Position numbers and translations under genes: made by a program. DNA of 52,143 nucleotides from Cytophagia bacterium. Lineage in GTDB: Bacteria > Bacteroidota > Bacteroidia > Cytophagales > Microscillaceae. Positions 27,725-37,167 of this stretch are shown piece after piece. Where the stretch lies: contig RDZP01000007.1 of NCBI GenBank assembly GCA_004294005.1, positions 1 through 52,143 of the forward strand, written 5' to 3'. The first letter of the stretch is position 1. Each line of letters opens with the position of its first letter. The notes below the pieces were generated by a model. The model made no database searches. It worked only from the letters and a program-made list of their open reading frames with translations, and was not told the origin of the DNA.

Positions 27725-28261
27725 ATGGGAAAAAAAGAAAAACAAGAATTTTTGGTGGGGGTATTTGATAATGAAGGTAAACTTATTTCAGCTATCGATA
27801 CATTAAGAGCCAAAGGTTTAAAAATACATGATGTTTATACACCTTATCCTGTACACGATTTAGATGTGCATTTAGGATTTAAACGAACTCGTTTGGCAAG
27901 AGCAGCCTTTTTATTCGGCATTACAGGAACTACATTGGCTATCACAATGCAAAGTTATATGTTAGGTTTCGCTTGGCCTATGATTATTGGTGGAAAAGAC
28001 CATATTGCTGTACCTGATTTTGTACCTGTTACTTTCGAATTAACAGTATTATGTGCTTCTTTAGGAATGGTTGCTACTTTTTTAATTTCAAATGGATTAG
28101 GACCAGGTAAAAAAGCATTGATGTTTGACCCACGTAGTACTGATGATAAATATGTAATGGCTATTGACTTAGGTAAAAACTCAAAATTTACCAAAGAAGA
28201 AATAGAAAAAATGTTGTTAGACAATGGAGTTTCAGAACAACCTAAAACCAAAGAAGTATAA
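27725..28261 (+). CDS. actD: Alternative complex III subunit D (DUF3341)
   Basis: The 178-residue protein matches ActD/DUF3341. A soluble N-terminal domain begins FLVGVFDNEGKLISAIDTLRAKG and includes HDVYTPYPVHDLD. Two membrane helices follow (about 58-79 and 101-122), and then FLISNGLGPGKKALMFDPRSTDDKYVMAI. It is a structural subunit of the complex. The actE start codon is 5 bases beyond its stop codon, which suggests coupled translation. Confidence 0.92.
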   Translation: MGKKEKQEFLVGVFDNEGKLISAIDTLRAKGLKIHDVYTPYPVHDLDVHLGFKRTRLARAAFLFGITGTTLAITMQSYMLGFAWPMIIGGKDHIAVPDFVPVTFELTVLCASLGMVATFLISNGLGPGKKALMFDPRSTDDKYVMAIDLGKNSKFTKEEIEKMLLDNGVSEQPKTKEV

Positions 28262-28265
28262 AAAT

Positions 28266-29006
28266 ATGAAAATATTATATAAAATTTCAGCGTTGGCACT
28301 TTTAGTGGGTGGTTTTTTATTGACTACTTCTTGTCATCGCAGTCCTAACGACCCTGGTACAGAATTTGCGCCGCAAATGTATCTTTCAAAGGGATATGAA
28401 CCTTATTCTCAAACGGAAAAAAATAAAATTAATCCGTATGGAATGAATATGCGTCTGCCTGCACAGAATACGATTCCACGTCGTTTTTCTAATATTGTTA
28501 CAGGTGAATCAACTTACCAAGGTGATTTAATGTATTATACTATTGCAAAAGGTGATGCAGGGCTATTAGAAGCAGAAAAGGCATTAAATCCTCCTTTTGA
28601 AGCAGATGATAAAGTGTTGGAAGATGGTAAAACCTTATATCTTCGTTATTGTACACCTTGTCATGGAGAAGATGGCGGCGGAAAAGGAAAAGTAGCTGGT
28701 TTATACAAAGGGGTTGCTAATATTGGTGCTTCAGGTGCTTTAAAAAATCTTAATAGTGGACATATTTTTCATGTGATTACACATGGAAAAGGGCGTATGT
28801 GGTCACATGCTTCACAACTTAATCCTGATGAACGTTGGAAAGTTGTTTACTATGTACATACATTACAAGGGCAAGATCCTAAAAATCTTGGTAAAGAAAA
28901 AAGTGAAAAGTCTGATAAAAAAGACGATAAGGCTGACAAGAAAGACGATAAAGCACAATCAAAAGATGCTAAATCTGACAATAAAACTGAAACAGCTAAA
29001 AAGTAA
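28266..29006 (+). CDS. actE: Alternative complex III subunit E, monohaem cytochrome c lipoprotein
   Basis: A 246-residue lipoprotein: signal MKILYKISALALLVGG with lipobox TTSC, then a segment containing GMNMRLPAQNTIPRR, then a cytochrome c domain with a single CTPCH haem motif and a methionine-containing GRMWSHASQL. It likely accepts electrons from ActA and passes them to the oxidase. An upstream in-frame ATG at 28224 lies inside actD and would bury the signal, so the ATG at 28266 is chosen. The C-terminal ~35 residues are an unusual Lys/Asp-rich low-complexity tail (KSDKKDDKADKKDDK). Confidence 0.9.
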   Translation: MKILYKISALALLVGGFLLTTSCHRSPNDPGTEFAPQMYLSKGYEPYSQTEKNKINPYGMNMRLPAQNTIPRRFSNIVTGESTYQGDLMYYTIAKGDAGLLEAEKALNPPFEADDKVLEDGKTLYLRYCTPCHGEDGGGKGKVAGLYKGVANIGASGALKNLNSGHIFHVITHGKGRMWSHASQLNPDERWKVVYYVHTLQGQDPKNLGKEKSEKSDKKDDKADKKDDKAQSKDAKSDNKTETAKK

Positions 29007-29040
29007 ATTTTAAACTCAAAATCTTATAATTTTTTTAACG

Positions 29041-30399
29041 ATGGGAGCGCATAAAACTATCTCTTTAGCTGATGAAAAAATGCAGTATGAATTTACCGCC
29101 AAATTAAAAAGCCGTCTCATGATGACTTTGGGAATTGGCGTGGTGATGTTAATTTTAGGTATCATTTTATTAAGTTTAGGTATTGGCGAAGCACATCATG
29201 CGGCAGAACATGGTAAAGATGCTGCAAAGCATTCTGCTGAACATGGGCATCACCACTATCATTGGTTCAAAAGAGTAATTGCAAATCTTTGGCTCAATGC
29301 AACTTTCTTTAATGGTATTGCTTTAATTGGTGTTTTCTTTTTGTCCTTTAACTATGTAGCACACGCAGGTTGGTCAGTGATTATTAAAAGAGTTCCTGAA
29401 ACTTTTGGTGAATTTTTACCAATTAGTATGGGAGCAATTCTCTCTTTATTTTTATTACAAATAGCATTAGGAGATGATTTTACTTTATTTCACTGGACGC
29501 ATGCAGGTATTACAGACCTTAATTCAAAAAACTATGATGCAATTATTGCAGGAAAATCGGGTTTTTTAAACGTCCCGTTTTTCATAGCACGTATGGCTAT
29601 TTTCTTCAGTTTGTGGTATTTCTTATTTAGAAGATTACGTAGTTTTTCTTTACAAGAAGAACAAATTACAGATTTTAAAGATTATCTCAAAAATCCTACA
29701 ATTTATAACAAGGCTGTTTATACTTCTGCTATCTTTTTGGTGGTATTTGCTGTAAGTGAGTCTGTAATTGCTTGGGATTGGTTAATGTCTATTGATGTGC
29801 ATTGGTTTAGTACAATGTTTGGCTGGCAAAATTTTGCGAGTTGGTTTGTATCAGGTTTAGCAACAATTACTTTGACAGTAATTTTATTAAAAGAGCAAGG
29901 CTATCTTAAATCGGTAACAAAACATCATTTGCACGATTTAGGTAAATTTATGTTTGCATTTAGCGTATTTTGGGCTTATGTTACTTTTTGTCAATTTTTA
30001 TTGATATATTATGCGCACATTCCTGAAGAAACTACTTATTTTAATGCAAGATTAAATTTGTGGGATGGTTATTATAGATTCTTATTCTACTTTAATTTCT
30101 TCATCAACTTTGCTTTTCCTTTGTTAGTGTTAATGGCAAAAGAGGCAAAACGTACTACTGTTATTTTAAAAGTAGTAGCAGGAGCAATCTTAGTAGGGCA
30201 TTATCTTGATTTTTATCTGATAATAATGCCTGGAACAATTGGTGATAATAGTGGCTTTGGTTTTGTAGAGATTGGTTGTATTTTGATATTTGCAAGTTTA
30301 TTTATTTATACAGTTGCACATAATCTAACAAAAGCACCTATGATTGCTAAAAATCACCCTTTTATCAAAGAAAGTCAAGCATTTAGTCAGTTTAATTAA
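29041..30399 (+). CDS. actF: Alternative complex III subunit F, NrfD-like membrane protein
   Basis: The 452-residue polytopic membrane protein is related to ActC and is the second NrfD-type subunit of alternative complex III, with about ten membrane helices. Typical motifs include GWSVIIKRVPETFGEFLP, AWDWLMSIDVHWFSTMFGW and FCQFLLIYYAHIPEET. The loop after the first helix is rich in histidine (nine within about 25 residues, EAHHAAEH and HGHHHYH), so it might bind metal. This is the last act gene; a hairpin separates it from the oxidase genes. Confidence 0.92.
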   Translation: MGAHKTISLADEKMQYEFTAKLKSRLMMTLGIGVVMLILGIILLSLGIGEAHHAAEHGKDAAKHSAEHGHHHYHWFKRVIANLWLNATFFNGIALIGVFFLSFNYVAHAGWSVIIKRVPETFGEFLPISMGAILSLFLLQIALGDDFTLFHWTHAGITDLNSKNYDAIIAGKSGFLNVPFFIARMAIFFSLWYFLFRRLRSFSLQEEQITDFKDYLKNPTIYNKAVYTSAIFLVVFAVSESVIAWDWLMSIDVHWFSTMFGWQNFASWFVSGLATITLTVILLKEQGYLKSVTKHHLHDLGKFMFAFSVFWAYVTFCQFLLIYYAHIPEETTYFNARLNLWDGYYRFLFYFNFFINFAFPLLVLMAKEAKRTTVILKVVAGAILVGHYLDFYLIIMPGTIGDNSGFGFVEIGCILIFASLFIYTVAHNLTKAPMIAKNHPFIKESQAFSQFN

Positions 30400-30406
30400 C
30401 TAAAAA

Positions 30407-30439
30407 TTTTAGTACATATTTTTTTTATATGTACTAAAA
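30407..30439. repeat. Hairpin between actF and coxB
   Basis: TTTTAGTACATAT (30407-30419) and ATATGTACTAAAA (30427-30439) form a perfect 13-bp stem. On the plus strand it is followed by A residues rather than T, so it is not a classic terminator of the act genes. Confidence 0.65.
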
Positions 30440-30517
30440 AAAAATTGTATATTATTTTTAAACAAAAAAAATACACAATTTCTTTATATATTATATTAAA
30501 AAAAAATTTCTAACAAT

Positions 30518-31573
30518 ATGGTTACTGTTATATTTGGATTAATAGGACTTTTAATTTTAGGAGTATTCTTACTCTTATTTCGGGTGCAGTCTTTAGTTAC
30601 AATATTACGCAATACTGATGAAAGAGGTGGTTTGAGTAATAGAATTAATGGTGCATTGATGTTGTTGGTGCCATTGGCAGGTTTTTTTGCAGCGGTATAT
30701 CATTATCCTATTGCAGCAAAGAATTTCCTTCCTGAAGCATCTTCGGTTCATGGCAAAGAAACCGATTCTTTGTTTTGGATTACGCTTACAGTTATCACCT
30801 TAATGTTTTTGATTACAAATGCAGGTCTTTTTTGGTTTGCATTCAAATATCAATACAAAGAAGGTAGAAAAGTTGTGTTTTTTGCTGATGACCATAAATT
30901 AGAACTAATATGGACAGCAGTTCCTGCTGTAATTATGACTGTTTTAGTATTGTATGGTGCATTGATTTGGAATCGTGCTATGATGCAAGAGCCTCCTAAA
31001 AATGTTCAAGTTGTAGAAGTGATGGGTAAACAATTTGCTTGGCAAGTTCGTTATCCAGGTAAGGACGGTAAATTGGGTAAATATGATTTTCGTCTGACAA
31101 ATGACGCAACAGGTAATGAATTTGGAATTGACTTTGAAGATAAAAATGCTGAAGATGATTTTATCCCAAGAGAAATACATATTCCTGTTAATAAACCTGT
31201 ACTTCTAAAAATTAGAGCAAGAGATGTATTGCATAGTGTGTTTATGCCACATTTTAGAGTTAAAATGGATGCTGTACCGGGTATGCCTACACAATTTATG
31301 TTTACACCTACTAAAACAACTGCTGATATGCGTTCTCAATTAGGTAACCCTAATTTTAATTATGAATTGGCTTGTACTGAAGTATGTGGAAAAGGGCATT
31401 TTGCGATGCGTTTTTTGATTGTAGTTGATGACGAAGATGATTACAAAAAATGGTTGACAGAGCAAAAACCATTCTTGGAAGATAAGCCTGAGTTCAAAGG
31501 AAAGGGTATGAAATCTTTACGTAAGAAAAGTGTAGCATCAAATGAGGAGATTAAAACTAAAAAAGATATTTAA
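30518..31573 (+). CDS. coxB: Cytochrome c oxidase subunit II
   Basis: A 351-residue subunit of the aa3-type oxidase. It has an N-terminal hydrophobic helix, another near 45-63, the two canonical subunit II hairpin helices (FWITLTVITLMFLITNAGLFWF; ELIWTAVPAVIMTVLVLYG, both split by charged loops), and a C-terminal cupredoxin domain. The binuclear CuA site is intact: the first histidine in DVLHSVFMPHF, then CTEVCGKGHFAM with the Cys, Cys, His and Met ligands. No fused cytochrome c domain follows, so electrons must come from a separate carrier. It precedes coxA by 15 bases. Confidence 0.95.
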   Translation: MVTVIFGLIGLLILGVFLLLFRVQSLVTILRNTDERGGLSNRINGALMLLVPLAGFFAAVYHYPIAAKNFLPEASSVHGKETDSLFWITLTVITLMFLITNAGLFWFAFKYQYKEGRKVVFFADDHKLELIWTAVPAVIMTVLVLYGALIWNRAMMQEPPKNVQVVEVMGKQFAWQVRYPGKDGKLGKYDFRLTNDATGNEFGIDFEDKNAEDDFIPREIHIPVNKPVLLKIRARDVLHSVFMPHFRVKMDAVPGMPTQFMFTPTKTTADMRSQLGNPNFNYELACTEVCGKGHFAMRFLIVVDDEDDYKKWLTEQKPFLEDKPEFKGKGMKSLRKKSVASNEEIKTKKDI

Positions 31574-31588
31574 ACAATATTAATCAAT

Positions 31589-33481
31589 ATGGAATTACAT
31601 AATCATGGAAATGGTGCAGTAGTAGATGTACATGCACACGACCATCATCATGACGAGCATGAGCATCACGAAGATGGATTTATTAAAAAATATATATTCA
31701 CTGAAGACCATAAGACTATTGCCAAGCAATTCTTAATTTTAGGATTAATATGGGCATTTATGGGTGGAGCAATGTCTATTATTTTTCGCTTGCAGTTAGG
31801 TTTTCCTGAGATGACTTTGGAATGGTTAAGACCAATCTTAGGTACTTGGATAAATGAAACTGGCAAATTAGAACAAGAGAAATATTTAGCCTTGGTAACT
31901 ATGCACGGAACAATTATGGTGTTCTTTGTATTAACAGCAGGATTAAGTGGTACTTTCAGTAACTTTTTAATTCCGTTACAAGTAGGAGCCAGAGATATGG
32001 CATCTGGTTTTATGAATATGCTTTCTTTCTGGTTTTTCTTCTTAGCAAGTGTTGTAATGTTTACATCGTTGTTTTTAGAAACAGGACCAGCGAGTGGTGG
32101 TTGGGTAATTTATCCGCCCCTGAGTGCATTGCCTGAAGCGGTACCAGGCTCAGGAGCAGGTATGACTTATTGGTTGATTAGCATGGCGTTATTTATTGTA
32201 TCTTCTTTGTTAGGAGGTATTAATTATATCACCACAGTTATTAATATGCGTACAAAAGGTTTGTCTTTTTCAAGATTACCTTTGACAATTTGGGCGTTCT
32301 TCTTAACAGCTATTATTGGTTTGTTATCATTCCCTGTATTATTTGCTGCTGCTTTGTTATTGATTTTTGATAGAAGCATGGGAACAAGTTTCTTTTTATC
32401 AGATATTTATATTGGTGGAAAAGCATTACATCACCAAGGAGGAAGTGCTATTTTGTTCCAACATTTATTCTGGTTCTTAGGACATCCTGAAGTATATATC
32501 GTATTATTGCCTGCTTTAGGAATTACATCAGAAATTATTGCGACTAATGCACGTAAGCCTATTTTTGGTTATAGAGCAATGGTGGGTTCAATGATTGGTA
32601 TTGGTGTGTTGTCTTTTATTGTATGGGCGCATCACATGTTTGTAACAGGTATGAATCCTTTTTTGGGAACAATATTTATGTTATTAACTTTGATTATCGC
32701 AGTTCCTTCAGCAGTAAAAGCCTTTAATTATATCACAACCTTGTGGAAAGGTAATATTATTTTTACCCCTGCGATGTTATTCTCAATAGGTCTTGTATCA
32801 TTGTTTATATCGGGTGGTGTAACAGGTATTGTTTTAGGTAATAATGCTTTAGATATTCAATTGCATGATACTTATTTTGTAGTAGCACACTTTCACTTAG
32901 TAATGGGTTCTGCCTCTTTCTTTGGAATGGTAGCGGGTGTTTATCATTGGTTCCCTAAAATGTTTGGAAGAATGATGGATGAAAAATTAGGTTACGTTCA
33001 TTTTTGGATAACATTTATAGGCGTATATTTGGTATTTTTCCCAATGCACTATATTGGTATTGCAGGTTTCCCTCGTCGTTATTATTCATTTAGTACATTT
33101 GATTTCTCAAAATCTTATACAGACTTGAATATGTTTATTAGTGCTGCTGCAATTTTAACCTTTTCAGCACAAGCGTTGTTTGCTTTTAACTTTGTGTATA
33201 GTATATTTAGAGGGCGTTTAGCACCTTTAAATCCTTGGGGTTCAAATACTTTAGAATGGACAACACCAAGAGTACCTGGACATGGTAACTGGCCAGGCGC
33301 TATTCCAACAGTGCATAGATGGCCTTATGATTACAGCAAACCTGATGCAGATAAAGATGGCTTTACAGACTTTATTCCGCAAGATGTTCCTTTTTCTCAA
33401 ACTCCTAACTCAAATTTTGAGCATGAGAATGAATTGATTGCAAAGCAAGAAGGTAAGAAAAGTGACCAAAAAAGTCACTAA
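31589..33481 (+). CDS. coxA: Cytochrome c oxidase subunit I
   Basis: The 630-residue catalytic subunit of a haem-copper oxidase, with about twelve to fourteen membrane helices. Key motifs: an early haem histidine in TMHGTIMVFF, the GHPEVY segment with the CuB histidine, tyrosine and proton-channel glutamate, the CuB pair in WAHHMF, and the two histidines of VVAHFHLVMG for haem a and a3. GGWVIYPPLS is typical of A-type enzymes. It reduces oxygen to water and pumps protons. The N-terminus is extremely histidine-rich (ten His in the first 27 residues), which is not part of the core enzyme. A strong terminator follows. Confidence 0.96.
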   Translation: MELHNHGNGAVVDVHAHDHHHDEHEHHEDGFIKKYIFTEDHKTIAKQFLILGLIWAFMGGAMSIIFRLQLGFPEMTLEWLRPILGTWINETGKLEQEKYLALVTMHGTIMVFFVLTAGLSGTFSNFLIPLQVGARDMASGFMNMLSFWFFFLASVVMFTSLFLETGPASGGWVIYPPLSALPEAVPGSGAGMTYWLISMALFIVSSLLGGINYITTVINMRTKGLSFSRLPLTIWAFFLTAIIGLLSFPVLFAAALLLIFDRSMGTSFFLSDIYIGGKALHHQGGSAILFQHLFWFLGHPEVYIVLLPALGITSEIIATNARKPIFGYRAMVGSMIGIGVLSFIVWAHHMFVTGMNPFLGTIFMLLTLIIAVPSAVKAFNYITTLWKGNIIFTPAMLFSIGLVSLFISGGVTGIVLGNNALDIQLHDTYFVVAHFHLVMGSASFFGMVAGVYHWFPKMFGRMMDEKLGYVHFWITFIGVYLVFFPMHYIGIAGFPRRYYSFSTFDFSKSYTDLNMFISAAAILTFSAQALFAFNFVYSIFRGRLAPLNPWGSNTLEWTTPRVPGHGNWPGAIPTVHRWPYDYSKPDADKDGFTDFIPQDVPFSQTPNSNFEHENELIAKQEGKKSDQKSH

Positions 33482-33491
33482 AAATTAGATA

Positions 33492-33536
33492 AAATAGTTT
33501 ACCAAATGCTTTTTTGGTTTTGGTAAACTATTTTTT
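33492..33536 (+). terminator. Terminator between coxA and ctaA
   Basis: AAATAGTTTACCAAA (33492-33506) and its exact complement (33518-33532) form a 15-bp stem followed by T residues, starting 10 bases after coxA. It splits the cluster into at least two transcription units or allows partial read-through. Confidence 0.85.
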
Positions 33537-33575
33537 AAATATTACAAATATAGAAATTTATTCAATCAATAAAAA

Positions 33576-34652
33576 ATGAACTCTTTTCAAAAAATAGGTA
33601 TTACAACTGTCATAGCAGTTTATTTATTGATTTGGGTAGGCGGATTGGTAAGAAGTACAGGTTCAGGAATGGGGTGTCCTGATTGGCCTAAATGTTTTGG
33701 ACAATGGATTCCACCTATAAATGAAAAAGAATTGCCTAAAGATTATAAAGATATTTATGCTAATAAAAGAAAAGAAAAAAATGAAAAATTAGCAAAATAT
33801 TTAGATTTTTTAGGTTGGATAGAATTAAGTAATGCGATAAAAGGAGATAAAAATACATATTTTGAGGCAGATTTTAATGCAACAAAAACATGGATAGAGT
33901 ATATTAATAGATTAATAGGAGTTTTAATAGGTTTTTTAATTATTCTAACTTTTATTTTTTCATTCAAATATTGGAAAAAAGATAAGTTAGTGGTTTATTT
34001 AAGTTTTACATCTATTATCTTAGTTTTGTTTCAAGGCTGGATAGGCTCGATTGTGGTTTCTACTAATTTGTTACCAGGATTAATAAGTTTTCACATGAGT
34101 TTGGCAATTTTGCAAGTTTTTTTATTGATGTGGGCTGTTGCACGTAGTTTTGATGTGAAAATAAATGCAAATCAATTCAATAAAAACATCAAGGCACTAA
34201 ATATTGTTTTAATTATTTCTATTGTTTTGGTTTTTATTCAAATTATGTTAGGTACACAAGTGAGACAAGCAATTGATATAGTAGCCAAAAAAATTGGAGA
34301 AAATGCAAGAGGAACTTGGGTAGAGAATGTAGGTTTAACTTTTTATATACATAGGTCTTTTTCGTGGATAATTTTATTTTTTCATATTTTATTGGTTTTT
34401 CAGACAAATAAACTATCTTTGCAATTAGGAAAATGGGTTAATTTATCAAAAATATTATTAGGTATTGTGATAGTAGAGTTTATGACAGGTGTTGGTCTGG
34501 CTTATTTAGGTATGCCTGCCATTTTGCAACCTTTGCACTTATTACTATCAGTAATGATTATAGGATTTCATTTTGTATTGTTGATTATTTTAAATCCAAC
34601 TAGATTTTTTAAATCCAATACATTAAAAGAAAAAAATTATCAATTAGTTTAA
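33576..34652 (+). CDS. ctaA: Haem A synthase (COX15/CtaA)
   Basis: A 358-residue membrane protein with about eight helices, homologous to COX15/CtaA, which oxidises the methyl group of haem O to the formyl of haem A for cytochrome aa3. Diagnostic motifs are GGLVRSTGSGMGCPDWPKCFG near residues 22-42 (RSTGSGMGCPDWPKC), the EYINRLIGVLIG haem-ligand glutamate and histidine-equivalent region, SFHMSLAILQ and YIHRSFSW. A charged insert with KRKEKNEK lies in the first external loop. It is followed after 3 bases by ctaB, the preceding enzyme in the pathway. Confidence 0.94.
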   Translation: MNSFQKIGITTVIAVYLLIWVGGLVRSTGSGMGCPDWPKCFGQWIPPINEKELPKDYKDIYANKRKEKNEKLAKYLDFLGWIELSNAIKGDKNTYFEADFNATKTWIEYINRLIGVLIGFLIILTFIFSFKYWKKDKLVVYLSFTSIILVLFQGWIGSIVVSTNLLPGLISFHMSLAILQVFLLMWAVARSFDVKINANQFNKNIKALNIVLIISIVLVFIQIMLGTQVRQAIDIVAKKIGENARGTWVENVGLTFYIHRSFSWIILFFHILLVFQTNKLSLQLGKWVNLSKILLGIVIVEFMTGVGLAYLGMPAILQPLHLLLSVMIIGFHFVLLIILNPTRFFKSNTLKEKNYQLV

Positions 34653-34655
34653 AAA

Positions 34656-35552
34656 ATGGTAACAACAGAATTGAATACAAATATTCAAACACAATTTTTA
34701 TCAAAAGTAAAAATACTATTTCAATTATTAAAATTTAGGCTATCTTTTTTAGTTGCTTTTTCTGCGGGATTTGGTTTTGCATTAGGAATGAGTAAAGATT
34801 CGAGTTGGCTTTCATTCTGGGCAGTTTGCATTGGTGGTTTTTTGATTTCTGGTTCGGCAATTATCATCAATCAAATATTTGAAAAAGATATAGATAAATT
34901 GATGGATAGAACCAAAAATAGACCTTTACCTACTTCTCAAGTAACCGTTGAAGAATGTATCAAATATTGTATTATTACAGGAGTTACAGGATTACTTTTA
35001 TTAGCAATCTTCACTAATTTAGAAACAACTTTGTTGGCTCTAATGTCAATGTTGTTGTATGGTTTTGTTTATACACCTTTAAAGTTAGTAGGTCCTATTG
35101 CCGTTTGGGTAGGTGCAGTACCGGGTGCGTTGCCTCCTATGTTAGGTTGGATGGCTGCAACGAGTAAATTAGATGAAAAAGCATTAGCAATTTTTGCATT
35201 ACAATTTATTTGGCAATTTCCACATTTTTGGGCGATTGCTTGGGTAATGGCAGATGATTATAAAAAAGCAGGCATTAGATTATTACCTTCAAAAGGAGGG
35301 CAAAATTTTAGTTCTGCTCTACAAATTATGATAGGTGCATTATTATTGTTGCCCTTGTGTTGGTTGCCCACTTATTTAGGTATTACGGGACAATTATCAG
35401 GATGTTTGACAATGATTTGTGGTTTTCTCTTTTTGTTACCAACATTACAATTATTAAAAGATAGAAATAAAAAAACTGCACTTAAAATTATGTTTGCATC
35501 ATTTTTATATTTACCTTTGATACAAATTATTTATTTAATCGATAAAATATAA
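34656..35552 (+). CDS. ctaB: Haem O synthase (protoheme IX farnesyltransferase)
   Basis: The 298-residue UbiA-family prenyltransferase attaches a farnesyl group to haem B to give haem O. The first aspartate-rich motif is clear (NQIFEKDIDKLMDRTKNRPLP, key residues N, D, D and R near 72-92), as is the segment AVPGALPPMLGW. It has about eight membrane helices. It lies 3 bases after ctaA, so the two haem A biosynthesis steps are coupled in one transcript with the oxidase subunit III genes that follow. Confidence 0.94.
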   Translation: MVTTELNTNIQTQFLSKVKILFQLLKFRLSFLVAFSAGFGFALGMSKDSSWLSFWAVCIGGFLISGSAIIINQIFEKDIDKLMDRTKNRPLPTSQVTVEECIKYCIITGVTGLLLLAIFTNLETTLLALMSMLLYGFVYTPLKLVGPIAVWVGAVPGALPPMLGWMAATSKLDEKALAIFALQFIWQFPHFWAIAWVMADDYKKAGIRLLPSKGGQNFSSALQIMIGALLLLPLCWLPTYLGITGQLSGCLTMICGFLFLLPTLQLLKDRNKKTALKIMFASFLYLPLIQIIYLIDKI

Positions 35553-35575
35553 AAAAAAAGTTTTATTTTTGCACT

Positions 35576-36190
35576 ATGAAAATAGATAAATTAAATCGAC
35601 CCTCAAATAATACAATTACACAACAGAATAAAGGTGTAGCATTATCTATGCACCCCCGAAAATTTGCGTTGTGGTTATTTATTGTGAGTGTATGTATGAT
35701 GTTTGCAGCTTTGACAAGTGCTTACATTGTTAAGTTTACAGAGGGACAACCTTTGGTATATGATATACCTATTATGTTTTGGATTACCTCCGTAGTTATT
35801 GTCATTAGTAGCGTAACAATGCACCTTGCTTACAAAGCTGCTAAAAATAGTAATATTCAACAAATTAAAACGTTTATGTTGATTACAACTATTTTGGGAA
35901 CGGTTTTCTTGGTAGGTCAATGGTATGCTTGGGTAGAATTGGTGCAAGCAGGTGTGTTTTTTGCGGGAAGTAAATCTGCTCCTACAGGTTCATTCATTTA
36001 TGTTTTTAGTGGCGTGCATGGTTTACACATTATTTCAGGTTTAGTCTTTTTGTTAATAACATTGAGACTGGCTTTTAAAAATAAAATTGATGCTCAAAAT
36101 ACAAATACAATAGAAATGTGTGCTACTTATTGGCACTTTTTAGATATGTTATGGATATATTTATTTATATTTTTATTGTTAAATCATTAA
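35576..36190 (+). CDS. Cytochrome c oxidase subunit III (first copy)
   Basis: This 204-residue five-helix protein is of the short subunit III type. It shows MHPRKFALWLFIVSVCM at the first helix, an FWITS segment, GQWYAWVELVQAGVFFAG and the conserved FSGVHGLHIISGLVFL, then CATYWHFLDMLWIYLF at the last helix. Subunit III stabilises the catalytic core and holds lipids near the oxygen channel. A second subunit III gene follows, so the two encode non-identical relatives, a common arrangement in Bacteroidota. Confidence 0.92.
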   Translation: MKIDKLNRPSNNTITQQNKGVALSMHPRKFALWLFIVSVCMMFAALTSAYIVKFTEGQPLVYDIPIMFWITSVVIVISSVTMHLAYKAAKNSNIQQIKTFMLITTILGTVFLVGQWYAWVELVQAGVFFAGSKSAPTGSFIYVFSGVHGLHIISGLVFLLITLRLAFKNKIDAQNTNTIEMCATYWHFLDMLWIYLFIFLLLNH

Positions 36191-36225
36191 TTTAAAAAAG
36201 AATAATCAAATTTTTAGGTAGATTA

Positions 36226-36281
36226 AAAATAGCTTTCTGCTGCCTAAATTATTAATATTTTCTGTTGTAGAAAGCTTTTAA
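36226..36281 (+). repeat. Hairpin between the two subunit III genes
   Basis: AAAATAGCTTTCT (36226-36238) and AGAAAGCTTTTA (36269-36280) can pair around a 30-base loop. It lies in the 123-base gap, so the second copy may have separate expression. Confidence 0.5.
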
Positions 36282-36313
36282 AAATAACTAAAAAATAACT
36301 ATCATTTAATTTT

Positions 36314-37090
36314 ATGGCTCACTTAGCTAAAACTCACGAAAACGAAAGTACACTTGATTGGAATGGTGGCAATCTCCCATTAAAAGCAAGTTGGGGAAAA
36401 CTAATGATGTGGTTTTTCTTACTTTCAGATGCTTTCTCTTTCTCTGCCTTATTGATTACCTATGCAATGATTCGCTATAGTCATAGTGCATATCACGGCA
36501 CAACTGAAAACTTCAAATTCTCTTTGGATTATTGGCCTGTACCTGAAAAAGTTTTTGAAGCAATGCCTTTTTTACATGGTATTTCATTACCACTCGTATT
36601 TGTAGGTATCATGACTTTTATTTTGATTATGAGTTCAGTAACTATGGTATTAGCCGTAGAAGCAGGACATCGTAACGATAGAAAAGATGTTGAAAAATGG
36701 ATGCTTTGGACTATTTTGGGTGGATTTACATTCTTAGGATGCCAAGCGTGGGAATGGACACACTTTATTCATGGTACTGATAAAGGTGGTGCTACTGATG
36801 TGTATGGTAATATTATTTATGGTGCAAACTTGATTCAGAATCAATATGGACCCGTCCCATTTGCTAATTTATTTTTCTTTATTACAGGCTTTCATGGTTT
36901 CCACGTATTCAGTGGTGTAATGTTAAATGTATTGGTTTTTTATAATACTGCTTTTGGTGTTTATGAAAATCCTAATCGCGTGATAGATGAAGGGGCTGGG
37001 CGTTATGAAATGATTGAAAAGGTTGGTTTGTATTGGCACTTTGTAGATTTGGTGTGGGTATTTGTATTTACTGCATTTTATCTTATCTAA
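36314..37090 (+). CDS. Cytochrome c oxidase subunit III (second copy)
   Basis: A 258-residue relative of the previous gene, longer in the loops. Motifs include SWGKLMMWFFLLSDAFSFSA in the first helix, GCQAWEWTHFIHG, FITGFHGFHVFSGVMLNV and VGLYWHFVDLVWVFVF. The N-terminus is hydrophilic (HLAKTHENESTLDW). It probably assembles with CoxA and CoxB; whether both copies share one complex or replace each other is unknown. The subunit IV gene follows. Confidence 0.92.
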   Translation: MAHLAKTHENESTLDWNGGNLPLKASWGKLMMWFFLLSDAFSFSALLITYAMIRYSHSAYHGTTENFKFSLDYWPVPEKVFEAMPFLHGISLPLVFVGIMTFILIMSSVTMVLAVEAGHRNDRKDVEKWMLWTILGGFTFLGCQAWEWTHFIHGTDKGGATDVYGNIIYGANLIQNQYGPVPFANLFFFITGFHGFHVFSGVMLNVLVFYNTAFGVYENPNRVIDEGAGRYEMIEKVGLYWHFVDLVWVFVFTAFYLI

Positions 37091-37167
37091 TAAAATTATT
37101 GTTTTTGGTATTTTATTCCTCAAAAAAATATCAATTAAAGTAAAAAATATCATTATTTTAAATAAAT

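Noticed and set aside
28224-28265. Upstream start for actE
   Set aside because: It would add 14 residues from the end of actD and hide the lipoprotein signal; the ATG at 28266 fits.
35564-35571. TATTTTTG promoter-like element before the first subunit III gene
   Set aside because: It ends 4 bases before the ATG, so transcription would begin inside the gene. It is more likely chance in AT-rich DNA.
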